Below are positions 7,776 through 16,685 of a DNA stretch of 25,972 nucleotides, piece after piece. Source of the stretch: an uncultured Gemmatimonadota bacterium (GTDB lineage: Bacteria; Gemmatimonadota; Gemmatimonadetes; Gemmatimonadales; Gemmatimonadaceae); assembly GCA_946480295.1 (NCBI GenBank), contig CAMLIT010000057.1, positions 1-25,972 on the forward strand, in the 5' to 3' direction. The stretch's first letter is position 1. Every line of letters begins with the position of its first letter. The notes under the pieces are model-generated. The model was not told the origin of the DNA. It saw only the letters and a list, made by a program, of their open reading frames with translations, and did not search any database. Both the position numbers and the translations under genes were made by a program.

Positions 7776-7807
7776 CGCCGGCGGCTCGACAGGGCCGCCG
7801 GCGTTTT
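7776..7807 (+). terminator. Intrinsic terminator after the CsgG-like gene
   Basis: Perfect 10-bp stem CGCCGGCGGC (7776-7785) and GCCGCCGGCG (7794-7803), 8-nt loop, followed at once by TTTT. It separates the CsgG-like gene from the HD-GYP gene. Confidence 0.85.
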
Positions 7808-7815
7808 CGTTGGGG

Positions 7816-7833
7816 AAGGAGCACGATCGAGTG
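7816..7833 (+). promoter_or_regulatory. Orphan Shine-Dalgarno and GTG before a heptamer tract
   Basis: AAGGAG at 7816-7821 and GTG at 7831-7833, spaced 9 bases, form the best translation start in this gap. The GTG is out of frame with the HD-GYP gene by one base; the 7-bp repeats C lie between the two. With one heptamer fewer, the two frames would join. Confidence 0.5.
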
Positions 7834-7855
7834 GCGACGCCGCCCTCGTCCCCAC

Positions 7856-7876
7856 GCCTCCCGCCTCCCGCCTCCC
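7856..7876. repeat. Heptamer array C, (GCCTCCC)x3, before HD-GYP gene
   Basis: Three perfect copies of GCCTCCC on the plus strand, ending 9 bases before the GTG chosen for the HD-GYP gene. Same word as array D read on the other strand. Confidence 0.9.
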
Positions 7877-7885
7877 GCCGCTCGC

Positions 7886-9850
7886 GTGAAACCTCTCCTC
7901 ATCGTCGCCGCCGGGCGCACGCTGTCCTCCGCCCCGCTCGGTCGCCGCGAGGACGACATCGAGGTCCGCCACGTCCCGGTGCTCCCCACCGCGGGCGCGC
8001 TCGATCCGTGGCGCCCGACGGTGATCGCGCTCGACCGCGCCCTGCTCGCGAGCACGTGCGGCGACCGCACCGTCCTCGCCGAGCTGGCGCAGGTCGCGGC
8101 GCTCGTCGGCATCGGCGAGGCGGGCGAGGAGGGGCCGGACGGCGACTTCCCCGTCGACCTGCTGTCGAGCTTCACGCCGGGCGACGCGCCGGTCGGCGCC
8201 CTGCTCGCCAACCTCCGCGGCGCGTTCCGGCACGCCGCGGCGCTCGCCACCGCGCGCGCGTCGCGCGACCAGGAGCGCCTCCTGCACCGCGAGCTGGGCG
8301 AGCTGACGCGACTCGGCGTGGCGCTGTCCACCGAGCGCGATCTCCTGACCCTGCTCGAGATGATCCTCGGCCAGGCGCGGCGCATAACGCGCAGCGACGC
8401 GGGCTCGCTCTATCTCATCGAGCGGCGCGACGACGGCACGCCCCCCGACACCCTGCGCTTCAAGCTCGCCCAGAACTTCTCGCTCCCGAACCTCCCCTTC
8501 GCCGAGTCCACCGTCCCGATCGACCACGCGAGCCTCGCCGGTTACGCGGCGAGCACCGGCGAGCTGCTCGTCATCGGCGACGTCTACCTGCTCCCGGACG
8601 ACGTCAGCTACAAGCAGAACCGCAGCTTCGACGAGAAGTTCGGCTACCGCACGAGGTCCATGCTCGTCGTGCCGCTGAAGACGCACCGCGACGAGGTGAT
8701 CGGCGTCCTCCAGCTCATCAACCGCAAGCGCTCGGCGGAGGTCATCCTGGCATCGGACGAGGTGGTCGAGCGCGAGGTGATCCCCTATGACCAGCACGCG
8801 GTCGAGCTGGTGACCGCGCTGGCGTCGCAGGCCGCGGTGTCGATCGAGAACAGCCAGCTCTACGAGGACATCGAGCGGCTGTTCGAGGGATTCGTCACCG
8901 CGGCGGTGACGGCGATCGAGTCGCGGGACCCGAGCACCTTCGGCCACTCCGGGCGCGTGGCGTCGCTGACGGTGGGGCTGGCCGAGGCGGTGGATCGCAC
9001 GAGCGATGGGCCGTACCGGTACCTCCGCTTCTCGCGGGAGCAGCTCCGCGAGCTGCGCTACGCCGGGCTGCTGCACGATTTCGGCAAGGTCGGCGTGCGC
9101 GAGCAGGTGCTCGTCAAGCAGAAGAAGCTCTACCCGTGGGACCTCGACATCATCCGCACCCGCTTCGACTACCTGCGGCAGGGGGTGGAGCTGCGCTTCG
9201 AGCGCGAGCGGGCGGACTACCTGCTCGCCCACGGGGCGGAGGGGTACGCGGAGTTCGTCGCGTCGCTGGAGCGGCTGCGGTGCCAACAGCGCCGCGAGCT
9301 GGACGGCTTCCTCGACGCCATCCTCGCGGCGAACGAGCCGACGATCCTCCCCGAGGGGAGCTTCGAGGCGCTGCGCGCGATCCAGGCGCGCACCTACACG
9401 GACTTCGACGGGGACACGCGGCCGCTGCTCCGCGAGGAGGAGCTGCAATTCCTCATGATCCCCCAGGGCAACCTCGACGACGAGGAGCGGCGCGAGATCG
9501 AGTCGCACGTCACGCACACCTTCCGCTTCCTCGAGCAGATCCCCTGGACGCGCGAGCTGCGCAACATCCCGGAGATCGCGTACGCACACCACGAGAAGCT
9601 CGACGGGACCGGCTATCCCCGCCGGGTGCGGGCGGAGGCGATCCCGGTGCAGGCGCGGATCATGACCATCGCCGACATCTTCGACGCGCTGACGGCGAGC
9701 GACCGGCCCTACAAGCGCTCCGTGCCCGCCGAGCGGGCGCTGGACATCATGCGCGTCGAGGCGAAGCGGGGCTCGCTCGACGGCGCGCTGCTCGAGACGT
9801 TCATCGGCGCGAGGGTCTACCTGTCCCTGTCGGCGGAACGCGCCGACTGA
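7886..9850 (+). CDS. GAF/HD-GYP c-di-GMP phosphodiesterase with insertion
   Basis: The 654-residue protein has a poorly conserved N-terminal part (1-120, receiver-like in size), a GAF sensor domain (about 140-325) and an HD-GYP domain (about 335-650), the class that cleaves cyclic di-GMP. The metal site motifs are GHSGRV (H354), LLHDFGKVG (H397, D398), HHEKLDGTGYP (568-578) and ADIFDALTASDRPYK. Between LLHDFGKVGV and the usual ESHVTHTF helix there is an extra segment of about 115 residues (about 415-530), mostly helical and charged, not in standard HD-GYP domains. The GTG start at 7886 is the only start in frame, has no Shine-Dalgarno, and directly follows heptamers. The gene converges on hyuB with 6 bp between stops. 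Confidence 0.85.
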   Translation: MKPLLIVAAGRTLSSAPLGRREDDIEVRHVPVLPTAGALDPWRPTVIALDRALLASTCGDRTVLAELAQVAALVGIGEAGEEGPDGDFPVDLLSSFTPGDAPVGALLANLRGAFRHAAALATARASRDQERLLHRELGELTRLGVALSTERDLLTLLEMILGQARRITRSDAGSLYLIERRDDGTPPDTLRFKLAQNFSLPNLPFAESTVPIDHASLAGYAASTGELLVIGDVYLLPDDVSYKQNRSFDEKFGYRTRSMLVVPLKTHRDEVIGVLQLINRKRSAEVILASDEVVEREVIPYDQHAVELVTALASQAAVSIENSQLYEDIERLFEGFVTAAVTAIESRDPSTFGHSGRVASLTVGLAEAVDRTSDGPYRYLRFSREQLRELRYAGLLHDFGKVGVREQVLVKQKKLYPWDLDIIRTRFDYLRQGVELRFERERADYLLAHGAEGYAEFVASLERLRCQQRRELDGFLDAILAANEPTILPEGSFEALRAIQARTYTDFDGDTRPLLREEELQFLMIPQGNLDDEERREIESHVTHTFRFLEQIPWTRELRNIPEIAYAHHEKLDGTGYPRRVRAEAIPVQARIMTIADIFDALTASDRPYKRSVPAERALDIMRVEAKRGSLDGALLETFIGARVYLSLSAERAD

Positions 9851-9856
9851 GGCGCG

Positions 9857-11440
9857 CTAGGCGTCGTCAGGCGCGCCGTAGCCGCCCCCGCCCGGGGTCT
9901 CGATCGTCAGCACGGCGCCCGGCTGGAGCTCGACGCGGCACTTGGCCGGCAGCGGCGTCCCGTCGAGCAGGTTCCGGCCGGGCCGCGCGTCCTCCCCGCC
10001 CGCCGCGCCCCGAGGCGCATGCCGGCGGCGTTCCGTGAGCAGCGTCACGGTGCACGGCGCGAGCACGCGGTAGCGGCGCACCACTCCGTCGCCGCCCGGC
10101 GCCCGTCCGGCCCCACCCGACCCGGCGCGGAGCGCGTACTCGTCGATGCGGATCGGGTACGCCCGCTCCAGCGCCTCGATGGGGGTGTTCAGGGTGTTGC
10201 TCATGCCGACGTGCACCGCGCTCGGGCCGGGCCCGCGCGCGCTCCCGCCCTGCCCGCCGCCGAGGGTCTCGTAGAACGTCCACCCCGCGCCGCCGAAGGT
10301 CACGTTGTTCATCGTCCCCTGCCCCTGCGCGGGGACGGGGACGCCGGCATCGGCGAGGGCGGAGAAGATCGTGTCGGTGATGCGCTGCGACATCTCGACG
10401 TTCCCCGCCGCGACGGCCGCGGGCCACCGCGCGTTGACCGCGCAATCGTCCGGCACCACGAGCTCCAGCGCGGCGGCGATGCCGTCGTTGGTCGGCACGT
10501 CGTCGTCCATCAGCGTGCGCAGGACGAACACCGCGGCGGCACGCGTCACGGCGAGCGGGCAGTTGACGTTCCCGCGCACGACGGGCGCCGTGCCGGTGAA
10601 GTCGAGCCGCAGCCGGCCGTCGTGCACTTCGAGGGCGACCACGACGTCGACGTCGGCGTCGGTCACGCCGTCCCCCTCCAGGCGGTCGCGCGCGCGCCCC
10701 GTGCGCGCGCCCAGCGCCGCGACGCGCGCCCGCGCCCGCCGCGCGGTGTAGTCGAGGAGCGCCTCGCCCGCCGCCTGCACGCGGGCGCGCCCCTCGCGGG
10801 CGCACAGGGCGCGCCAGCCCGCCGCCCCCGCGGCGCACGCCGCGAGCTGCGCCCGGAGGTCGCCGGAGCGCTCGGCCGGCGTGCGCACGTTCGCCAGCAC
10901 GAGGGCGAGCATCTCCTCGTCGAGCGCCCCGCGCCTGACGAGGCGCACGGGGGGGATCACGAGCCCCTCCTGCACCAGCTCCGTCGCGCCCTGGGGCATG
11001 CTCCCCGGGCTCATCCCGCCCACGTCGGCGTGGTGCGCACGCACCGCCGCGAAGCCCCCCAGCTCCCCCTGCACCTCGATCGCCTCGACGAGGGTGAGGT
11101 CGGGGAGGTGGGAGCCGCCCTGATAGGGATCGTTGAGCAGGAAGACGTCCCCGGGCTCCGGGCGCCGGCGGAGCACCGCCTTCACCGACTCCGGCATCGC
11201 GCCGAGGTGCACGGGGATGTGCGCCGCCTGGGCGACCATCCGGCCGCCGGCGTCGAACAACGCCGACGAGGCGTCGCGCCGTTCGCGGATGTTGGGGGAC
11301 AGCGCGCCGCGGATGAGCACCGTCCCCATCTCCTCGGCGATCATGGCGAAGGCGTGCGCCATGACCGTGAGCTCGAGGGGATCGATGCCGGGCGCGGCAG
11401 ACGGCGCCGCGCGGTCGGAGCCGCGGCCGACGCCCGTCAC
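9857..11440 (-). CDS. hyuB: Hydantoinase B/oxoprolinase family subunit
   Basis: This is the HyuB-type subunit that works with HyuA in ATP-dependent opening of hydantoin- or oxoproline-type rings. The 527-residue protein shows family blocks in order: [59 protein letters not shown], the [19 protein letters not shown] region, TMNNVTFGG, and the glycine-rich [11 protein letters not shown] close to the C-terminus. The GTG start overlaps the hyuA stop as GTGA. Without a tested substrate it could be 5-oxoprolinase, N-methylhydantoinase or a related enzyme. It ends the long minus-strand operon and no terminator is visible before the convergent HD-GYP gene. Confidence 0.9.
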   Translation of the reverse strand: MTGVGRGSDRAAPSAAPGIDPLELTVMAHAFAMIAEEMGTVLIRGALSPNIRERRDASSALFDAGGRMVAQAAHIPVHLGAMPESVKAVLRRRPEPGDVFLLNDPYQGGSHLPDLTLVEAIEVQGELGGFAAVRAHHADVGGMSPGSMPQGATELVQEGLVIPPVRLVRRGALDEEMLALVLANVRTPAERSGDLRAQLAACAAGAAGWRALCAREGRARVQAAGEALLDYTARRARARVAALGARTGRARDRLEGDGVTDADVDVVVALEVHDGRLRLDFTGTAPVVRGNVNCPLAVTRAAAVFVLRTLMDDDVPTNDGIAAALELVVPDDCAVNARWPAAVAAGNVEMSQRITDTIFSALADAGVPVPAQGQGTMNNVTFGGAGWTFYETLGGGQGGSARGPGPSAVHVGMSNTLNTPIEALERAYPIRIDEYALRAGSGGAGRAPGGDGVVRRYRVLAPCTVTLLTERRRHAPRGAAGGEDARPGRNLLDGTPLPAKCRVELQPGAVLTIETPGGGGYGAPDDA

Positions 11441-13398
11441 GACTCGCGCTCCCCGGCGCCACCCTGCCTGACGAGGAGCCACCCGCCGACCGGCAGGGTG
11501 CGCGCCGTCCAGCCGCGGTCGACGAGCAGCGTGGCGTCGGGGAGGTCGATCGACACGCGTCCCGCGAGCTCGGCGTCGAACAGGCCGCCGTCGTCCACGC
11601 GGCGCGCGTCGCTCCACGTCGATGGCCCCCGGCGCGCGAGGGACACGGGACGCGCCGCGCCGGAAGCGACGTGGCGCGCGGACACGACCTCCACGGCGCG
11701 GTCGAGGGCGAAGCCGAAGCGCTGCTCGTGCAGCGCGGTGAAGCGCTCGCGCGCCGCGCGGCTCCCCTCCCCCGGCCGCACCGGCACGTCCAGCTCGTGC
11801 CCCTGCCCCGCGTAGCGCGCGCGCAGCCACCACGCGCGCTCCCAGCCGGCGCTCGCCGGCACTCGCTCGGCGAGCTGGCGCAGCACGGCATCGAGCTCCG
11901 CGTCGGTCAGGGCGGCGGTGTCGCGCATCACGCTCGTCATCGCCTCGCGGCGCTCCGCGGTGAGGGCGAGGCCGAGGGCGCTGAGGACGCCCGCGGAGGG
12001 GGGCACGAAGATGCGCGTCGCCCCGATCCGCTCGGCGAGTCCGCACGCATGGAGCGGCCCGCCCCCGCCGAACGCGACGAGGATGCACTCGCGCGGATCC
12101 ACGCCGCGCTCGACGCTCACGCGGCGCAGGGCGCGCGCCATCGCCGCGTCGGCGGTCGCGATCATCGCCGCCGCCACCCGCTCGACCGTCGCGCAGAGGC
12201 GGTCGGCGAGCGGCGCGAGCGCGGCGCGCGCGGCGTCCGCGTCGAGGGAGACGCTGCCGCTCAGCCGCGTCGCGGAGATGTTGCCGAGCACCACGTGCGC
12301 GTCGGTGACGGTGGGGAGCGTGCCGCCGCGGCGGAAGGCCGCCGGCCCCGGCAGCGCCCCGGCGCTGCGTGGCCCGACGCGCAGCGCGCCGCCGTCGTCC
12401 ACCCAGCCGATGCTCCCGCCCCCCGCCGACACGGTCTCCACGAGCACGCGCGGCAGCGCGATCGGCACGCCGGCGATGCTGCCTCCCGGCTCGACGAGGG
12501 GCTGGCCATCGAGCACGAGGCCGACGTCGGCGCTCGTGCCGCCGATGTCGATCGTGAGGGCGTGCGACGCATCGCCGAGCGAGTCGCCGGCGGCGCGCAG
12601 CACCGCCGCGGCGCCGACGACGCCGCCGGCCGGGCCGGAGAGGGCGAGCTGCGCCGCGCCACGCGCCGCGTCGCCCGCCGTGCGCATCCCGCCGCTCGAC
12701 GTCATCACGCCAGGCGCGGGGAGCCCCATGGCGTCGAGGCGCTCGGCCAGGCGGCGGATGTAGCGCGCGACGCCCGGGCGCAGGTACGCCTCGGCGACCG
12801 TCGTCGCCGTGCGCTCGTACTCGCGGATCTCCGGAAAGACCTCGGACGAGAGGACGACGTCCAGCCCGGGCGCCGCGGCCGCGATCGCGGCGGCGAGCCG
12901 GCGCTCGTGCTCGGGGTGCGCGTACGCGTGCAGGAGCGAGACGGCGACGATCGCCGGCTCCCGCTCGGCGACCGCCGACGCCGCGCGCGCCGCTTCGTCG
13001 GCGGTGAGCTCGCGGAGCACGCCCTCCGGCACCATGCGCTCGCCCACCCCCACCGTCTGCTCTGGCGGCACGAGCGGCGCCGGGTGGTCGGCGCTCAGGT
13101 CGTAGAGCGCCGCGCGGTCCTGGCGGCGGAGGCGGAGGATGTCCGTGAACCCCTCGGTGGCGCACAGCGCGACGCGCGCCCCGGCCCGCTCGAGGAGCAT
13201 GTTCGTCGCGACGGTGGTGCCGTGGACGAGACGCGCGACGTCGCGGGCGCCGAGGCGGCGCAGCGCGTCCTCGACCCCCTCGCTCTGGTCGCGCGGGGTG
13301 CTGAGCACCTTGCGCGTCTCGACGCACCCGTCGGCGTCGATCGCGACGAGGTCCGTGAACGTGCCGCCGACGTCGACCCCGATGTAGGCGCCACTCAT
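11437..13398 (-). CDS. hyuA: Hydantoinase A/oxoprolinase family subunit
   Basis: The ATP-binding partner of HyuB. The 653-residue protein opens with [17 protein letters not shown], the actin-fold phosphate loop of hydantoinase/oxoprolinase A, followed by [15 protein letters not shown], a second nucleotide loop [15 protein letters not shown], and [17 protein letters not shown]. Length is usual for a stand-alone A subunit (about 650-700). The ATG overlaps the lnt stop as ATGA and the stop overlaps hyuB, so the A and B subunits should be made in step. It is odd that this catabolic pair is coupled to the essential lipoprotein acyltransferase gene. Confidence 0.92.
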   Translation of the reverse strand: MSGAYIGVDVGGTFTDLVAIDADGCVETRKVLSTPRDQSEGVEDALRRLGARDVARLVHGTTVATNMLLERAGARVALCATEGFTDILRLRRQDRAALYDLSADHPAPLVPPEQTVGVGERMVPEGVLRELTADEAARAASAVAEREPAIVAVSLLHAYAHPEHERRLAAAIAAAAPGLDVVLSSEVFPEIREYERTATTVAEAYLRPGVARYIRRLAERLDAMGLPAPGVMTSSGGMRTAGDAARGAAQLALSGPAGGVVGAAAVLRAAGDSLGDASHALTIDIGGTSADVGLVLDGQPLVEPGGSIAGVPIALPRVLVETVSAGGGSIGWVDDGGALRVGPRSAGALPGPAAFRRGGTLPTVTDAHVVLGNISATRLSGSVSLDADAARAALAPLADRLCATVERVAAAMIATADAAMARALRRVSVERGVDPRECILVAFGGGGPLHACGLAERIGATRIFVPPSAGVLSALGLALTAERREAMTSVMRDTAALTDAELDAVLRQLAERVPASAGWERAWWLRARYAGQGHELDVPVRPGEGSRAARERFTALHEQRFGFALDRAVEVVSARHVASGAARPVSLARRGPSTWSDARRVDDGGLFDAELAGRVSIDLPDATLLVDRGWTARTLPVGGWLLVRQGGAGERES

Positions 13399-15017
13399 GC
13401 CGTGTGCTCGTCCTCGAGGTCGCCCGTGTCCACGACCGTGTCCTCGACCGCGTCCACGACCGCGTCCCCGGCCGGCGGATCGCGACGCACGAAGATGCCG
13501 CGCAGCAGCAGTGCGATCGTGGCGGCGAGCGTCAGCACGCCCACCCAGTCGCCGAGGCGCACGTAGGGCGTGCGAATGCTCGTCGTCTCGACATCGTACG
13601 TCGCCGCCGCGGGAACGTACAGCCCCGTGCGCGCCCGCACGCGGCCGAGGGGGTCGATGTAGCCGGAGAAGCCGGTGTTCGCGGCACGGACGACGCCGAC
13701 GCGGTTCTCGATCGCGCGCAGCACGAGATGCGCGAAGTGCTGGTAGGGCGCGAGCCCGGGCCCGAACCACGCGTCGTTGGTGAGGCTCACGAGGAAGTCC
13801 GCGCCGCCCCGACGGTACTGGCGTGAGAGGCCGGGGAAGATCGACTCGTAGCAGATGAGCGCCCCGAAGCGCCCCGCGGGGCCGTGGAACACCACCGAGC
13901 GGTGGCCGGGGGTGTAGCCGCCGGCGTACGGCCCGAGCCAGTCGAACCAGCTCGCGGCGAAGAAGGGGACGCGCTCGACCATCGGCACGAGGCGCCGCTT
14001 GTCGTACACCGGCTGCCGCACGCCGCCGTCGCCGTCCACGAGCATCGCGCCGTTGTAGTAGTGGGCGTGGGCGTCGTCGAGGCGCCGCCAGTCGATCACA
14101 CCGGCGAGGAGCGGCGTGTGCGTCGCCGTCGCCAGCGCCTCGATCGTGTCCTGCCACGCCGGGTGCTTGTAGAGGAAGTCGGGGAGCGGCGCCTCCGGCC
14201 AGAGGACGAGCTCCGGTGACCCCGCCCCGAGCGCCTGACGCGTGGTGGAGGCGAGCATCCCGATGATCCGCGGCTGGTTGTCCGCCTGCCACTTGAACCA
14301 CTGCGGCACGTTCGGCTGCACGACGGCGACACGACCGACGGGGCGCGACGCGACCGTCGCCATCCGCCAGGTGCCGTACCAGAACGCGAGCGCGACCACG
14401 GCCAGGGCGCCGCCCAGCCGGAGCCCCGCCTGGACGCGCCGCGTGCGCAGGAGCCAGGCATCGGCGAGGAGCCCGTTCACGGCGGCGATCCAGAGGCTCA
14501 CGAAGTGCACTCCGCTCAGATCGGCGCCCTGGGCAAGCACCGGATACGACGTGGTCGCGAGGCCGAGCGGGAGCCAGGGGAAGGCGAAGTCGGACAGGTG
14601 CCCGAGCAGGTACTCCCCGGCGACCCAGCAGAGCGGGAGGAGCACCGCCATCGGCCAGCGCGTCGCCCGCCGGAGCACGTACAGCGCGGCGATCACCGCC
14701 GCCTGGACCATCGCCACCGCCACCACCGCGGCGAGCCAGCCGAGGAAGGCGAGGTTGGTGTAGAGCGAGAGCGCCACGCCGATCCAGTACAGGCTCGCGC
14801 CGTAACCGGCCAGGCCGAACCAGAAGCCGAGGCGCACGCCGACGCGGACGCCCGCGCCCGCGTCGGCGGCACGGGCGACCGCGACGGCGATGGGGACGAC
14901 GCAGAGGAGCGCGGGAACGACGAAGGGGAACGGCGGGAAGGCGAGCGCGAAGAGCACGGCCGACGCGAGTGCCGCCAGCGCCTCGGCCCGCCCCGGCCAC
15001 AGCACACGCGGGGTCAC
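13395..15017 (-). CDS. lnt: Apolipoprotein N-acyltransferase
   Basis: Lnt adds the third acyl chain to the N-terminal cysteine of lipoproteins in the inner membrane. The 540-residue protein has several membrane helices in its first 215 residues, then a periplasmic nitrilase-type domain (about 228-485) with the full catalytic triad: E275 in LWPEAPLP, K340 in YDKRRLVP and C389 in ICYES. One last membrane helix follows (about 487-505). The end is an unusual acidic tail rich in Val and Asp, coded by four 12-bp repeats. GTG 15017 overlaps the oxidoreductase stop as GTGA. Lipoproteins it could act on in this window are the 20998-21741 product and perhaps SpoIID. Confidence 0.95.
   Translation of the reverse strand: MTPRVLWPGRAEALAALASAVLFALAFPPFPFVVPALLCVVPIAVAVARAADAGAGVRVGVRLGFWFGLAGYGASLYWIGVALSLYTNLAFLGWLAAVVAVAMVQAAVIAALYVLRRATRWPMAVLLPLCWVAGEYLLGHLSDFAFPWLPLGLATTSYPVLAQGADLSGVHFVSLWIAAVNGLLADAWLLRTRRVQAGLRLGGALAVVALAFWYGTWRMATVASRPVGRVAVVQPNVPQWFKWQADNQPRIIGMLASTTRQALGAGSPELVLWPEAPLPDFLYKHPAWQDTIEALATATHTPLLAGVIDWRRLDDAHAHYYNGAMLVDGDGGVRQPVYDKRRLVPMVERVPFFAASWFDWLGPYAGGYTPGHRSVVFHGPAGRFGALICYESIFPGLSRQYRRGGADFLVSLTNDAWFGPGLAPYQHFAHLVLRAIENRVGVVRAANTGFSGYIDPLGRVRARTGLYVPAAATYDVETTSIRTPYVRLGDWVGVLTLAATIALLLRGIFVRRDPPAGDAVVDAVEDTVVDTGDLEDEHTA
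13425..13472. repeat. Four 12-bp tandem repeats in the lnt 3' end
   Basis: CGTGTCCACGAC, CGTGTCCTCGAC, CGCGTCCACGAC and CGCGTCCCCGGC. The period is a multiple of three, so copy changes keep the lnt frame and only change the acidic Val/Asp tail. Confidence 0.85.
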
Positions 15018-16018
15018 AACCGGATCTCTTTCTCCTCGTCCGCGGACTTGTAGATCGCCTCGACGAGCTTGTGCAGCGTGACCTGGTCGGTCGGCGGCTC
15101 GTAGGGCGCGTCGCCGCGGATGACGGCGAGGAAGTGCGCGAGCTCCGCGCGGTACGACTGGATGAACGCGCTCTCCCGCTCGGCGGCGCCGGCGGGCGAC
15201 ACGTCGGTCGGGCGGCCGTTCAGCTCCTTGATGACGCGCAGGGGCGCGAGCCGCGCGCTACCGCGGCTGGCCAGCACCTCGAACCACCAGCGCTCCTCCT
15301 GCCCGACGTACGTCGCGTTGACGTCGAGGACGAGATCGACGCCGTTCGCCGTGGTGAGGCCGACGAGCATCGCGTCCTCGACCGCCGACGAGCCGCGGCC
15401 GCGCTCCATGTGCGCGCTCACGCGCGACACGTCCGGGAAGTCGGCGAGCCAGAGCGCGAGGTCGAGCAGCGGCAGGCCGTACTCGAAGAACGCGCCGCCC
15501 CCGGACTCGGCGCGCCGGAGCCGCCACCCCTCCGCCGCGCGGCGGAAGTGGTACGCGCCGGCGCGGACGCCGCCCACCTTTCCCAGCTCGCCGCCGCGGA
15601 GAAAGCGGTCCATCGCCTGCACGTCGGTGCGGTAACGGTGGTTGTTGCCGACGAGCACCTTGCGGTCGGCGCGGTTGGCCGCGGCGACGATGCGCTCGAC
15701 ACCGCGCGCGTTGAGCGCGAGGGGCCGCTCGCAGAGCACGTGTACCTTCGCGGCGAGCGCCGACAGCACGTGCGGCTCGTGCAGGTGGTTGGGCGTGGCG
15801 ACGACCACGGCATCCAGCTCGTCGAGCTCCAGCAGGTCCTCGATGTCGGTGAAGGTGTCGGGCACGCCGAAGCGATCGGCGAGCGCTCGAGCCTTGGGGC
15901 GGTCGTTGTCGCACAAGGCGACGAGCTCCGCCCCGCGCATCTTGGCGAGGACGGGGATGTGGGCGAGCTGCGAGATGGCACCGGTCCCGACGACCCCGAT
16001 GCGGATCCTGTCTTTCAT
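15014..16018 (-). CDS. Gfo/Idh/MocA family protein, catalytic residues altered
   Basis: The 334-residue protein has the N-terminal Rossmann fold of NAD(P)-dependent Gfo/Idh/MocA oxidoreductases: GVVGTGAISQLAH (8-20), ALCDNDRPKA and VVVATPNHLHEPH (72-83). The C-terminal beta-sheet domain follows. The usual EKP motif is ERP here (E97, R98, P99), and the usual D-x-G-x-H-x-x-D motif reads EYGLPLLD (179-186), with the His replaced by Pro 183. These residues carry hydride-transfer chemistry in most family members, so this may be a binding or scaffold protein, or an enzyme with different chemistry. It lies between an outer-membrane-like protein gene and lnt, coupled to both by 4-bp overlaps (ATGA, GTGA). 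The substrate is unknown. Confidence 0.85.
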   Translation of the reverse strand: MKDRIRIGVVGTGAISQLAHIPVLAKMRGAELVALCDNDRPKARALADRFGVPDTFTDIEDLLELDELDAVVVATPNHLHEPHVLSALAAKVHVLCERPLALNARGVERIVAAANRADRKVLVGNNHRYRTDVQAMDRFLRGGELGKVGGVRAGAYHFRRAAEGWRLRRAESGGGAFFEYGLPLLDLALWLADFPDVSRVSAHMERGRGSSAVEDAMLVGLTTANGVDLVLDVNATYVGQEERWWFEVLASRGSARLAPLRVIKELNGRPTDVSPAGAAERESAFIQSYRAELAHFLAVIRGDAPYEPPTDQVTLHKLVEAIYKSADEEKEIRL

Positions 16019-16685
16019 TGCGTCACTCTCCGTGGCGGGCCGAGCTCGTACCTCGCGCCAGCCCGCACTTGTGCCGAGCGGAAGCCGCTCAACATGTCGC
16101 CGCGCGCCACCCCCTCGAACGCGAGCCGCCCGAATGGGTGGAACTCCAGCCCCGCGCCCGCGAAGAACCCCGCGGCGATCTGGTCGAGCGCACGTTCCAC
16201 GAACGTTCCCTTGATGAGCCGTCCTTCCGCGTTCATGACGTGCGCAGCCATCCCGACGTCAACGAATGGCCGGAAGAGCGTCCTCCCCGCGGGCGAATAG
16301 CGCAGCGCACCGCTGAAGGCGACGTCGTACAACGAGACGCGGCTCGGGGCGATGGTGGCGTCGCCCGTGGAGTCCACGATGCTGCGACGGAGGGAATCGA
16401 CGAAGCCCTGGACGACCTTGCCGCTGAGCTGCGACTCCCAGTAGCTGGCGCCGAAGACCACGCGCCAGTGTGCGGCGATCTCCCCGTAGTCCGCTGTGAT
16501 GGCGTACACATTGGCCGGCTCGACCTGCGAGGGGTCGATGCGCCCGACCTGCACGCCGAGGGCGCGGATCTGGAGCTTGTCGAGCCCGAGCTGCCGTTCG
16601 AGGCCGCCCTGGGCGCGCGCGGGGCGCCCCGCCGCCAGGAGGAGCGCGAGGCCGGCGAGGACGACGAGCGCGGGGCGCGTCTCAC
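16015..16685 (-). CDS. Outer-membrane-like protein; start needs a frameshift
   Basis: The protein has a signal peptide core (LVVLAGLALLLAAGRPARA, cleavage before QGG) and a mature part of about 200 residues with alternating beta strands, e.g. WRVVFGASYWES, RVSLYDVAFSGALRYSPAG, FFAGAGLEFHPFG and QVRAGARYELG, as in a small outer-membrane beta barrel. No family is recognised. Its frame has no ATG, GTG or TTG between the spoIID stop and the signal peptide; the next ATG is at 16794, deep in spoIID. A GTG at 16685-16683 overlaps the spoIID TGA as GTGA, but is out of frame. One extra base in the G4 run at 16672-16675 would give a standard start MRRAPALVVLAG and 223 residues. The stop overlaps the next gene as ATGA. 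Confidence 0.65.

Noticed and set aside
11441..13327. HyuB frame extended far upstream (1156 aa)
   Set aside because: The upstream part is an antisense-free shadow of hyuA in another frame, rich in Arg/Ala/Gly. The GTG at 11440 overlapping the hyuA stop fits the operon pattern.
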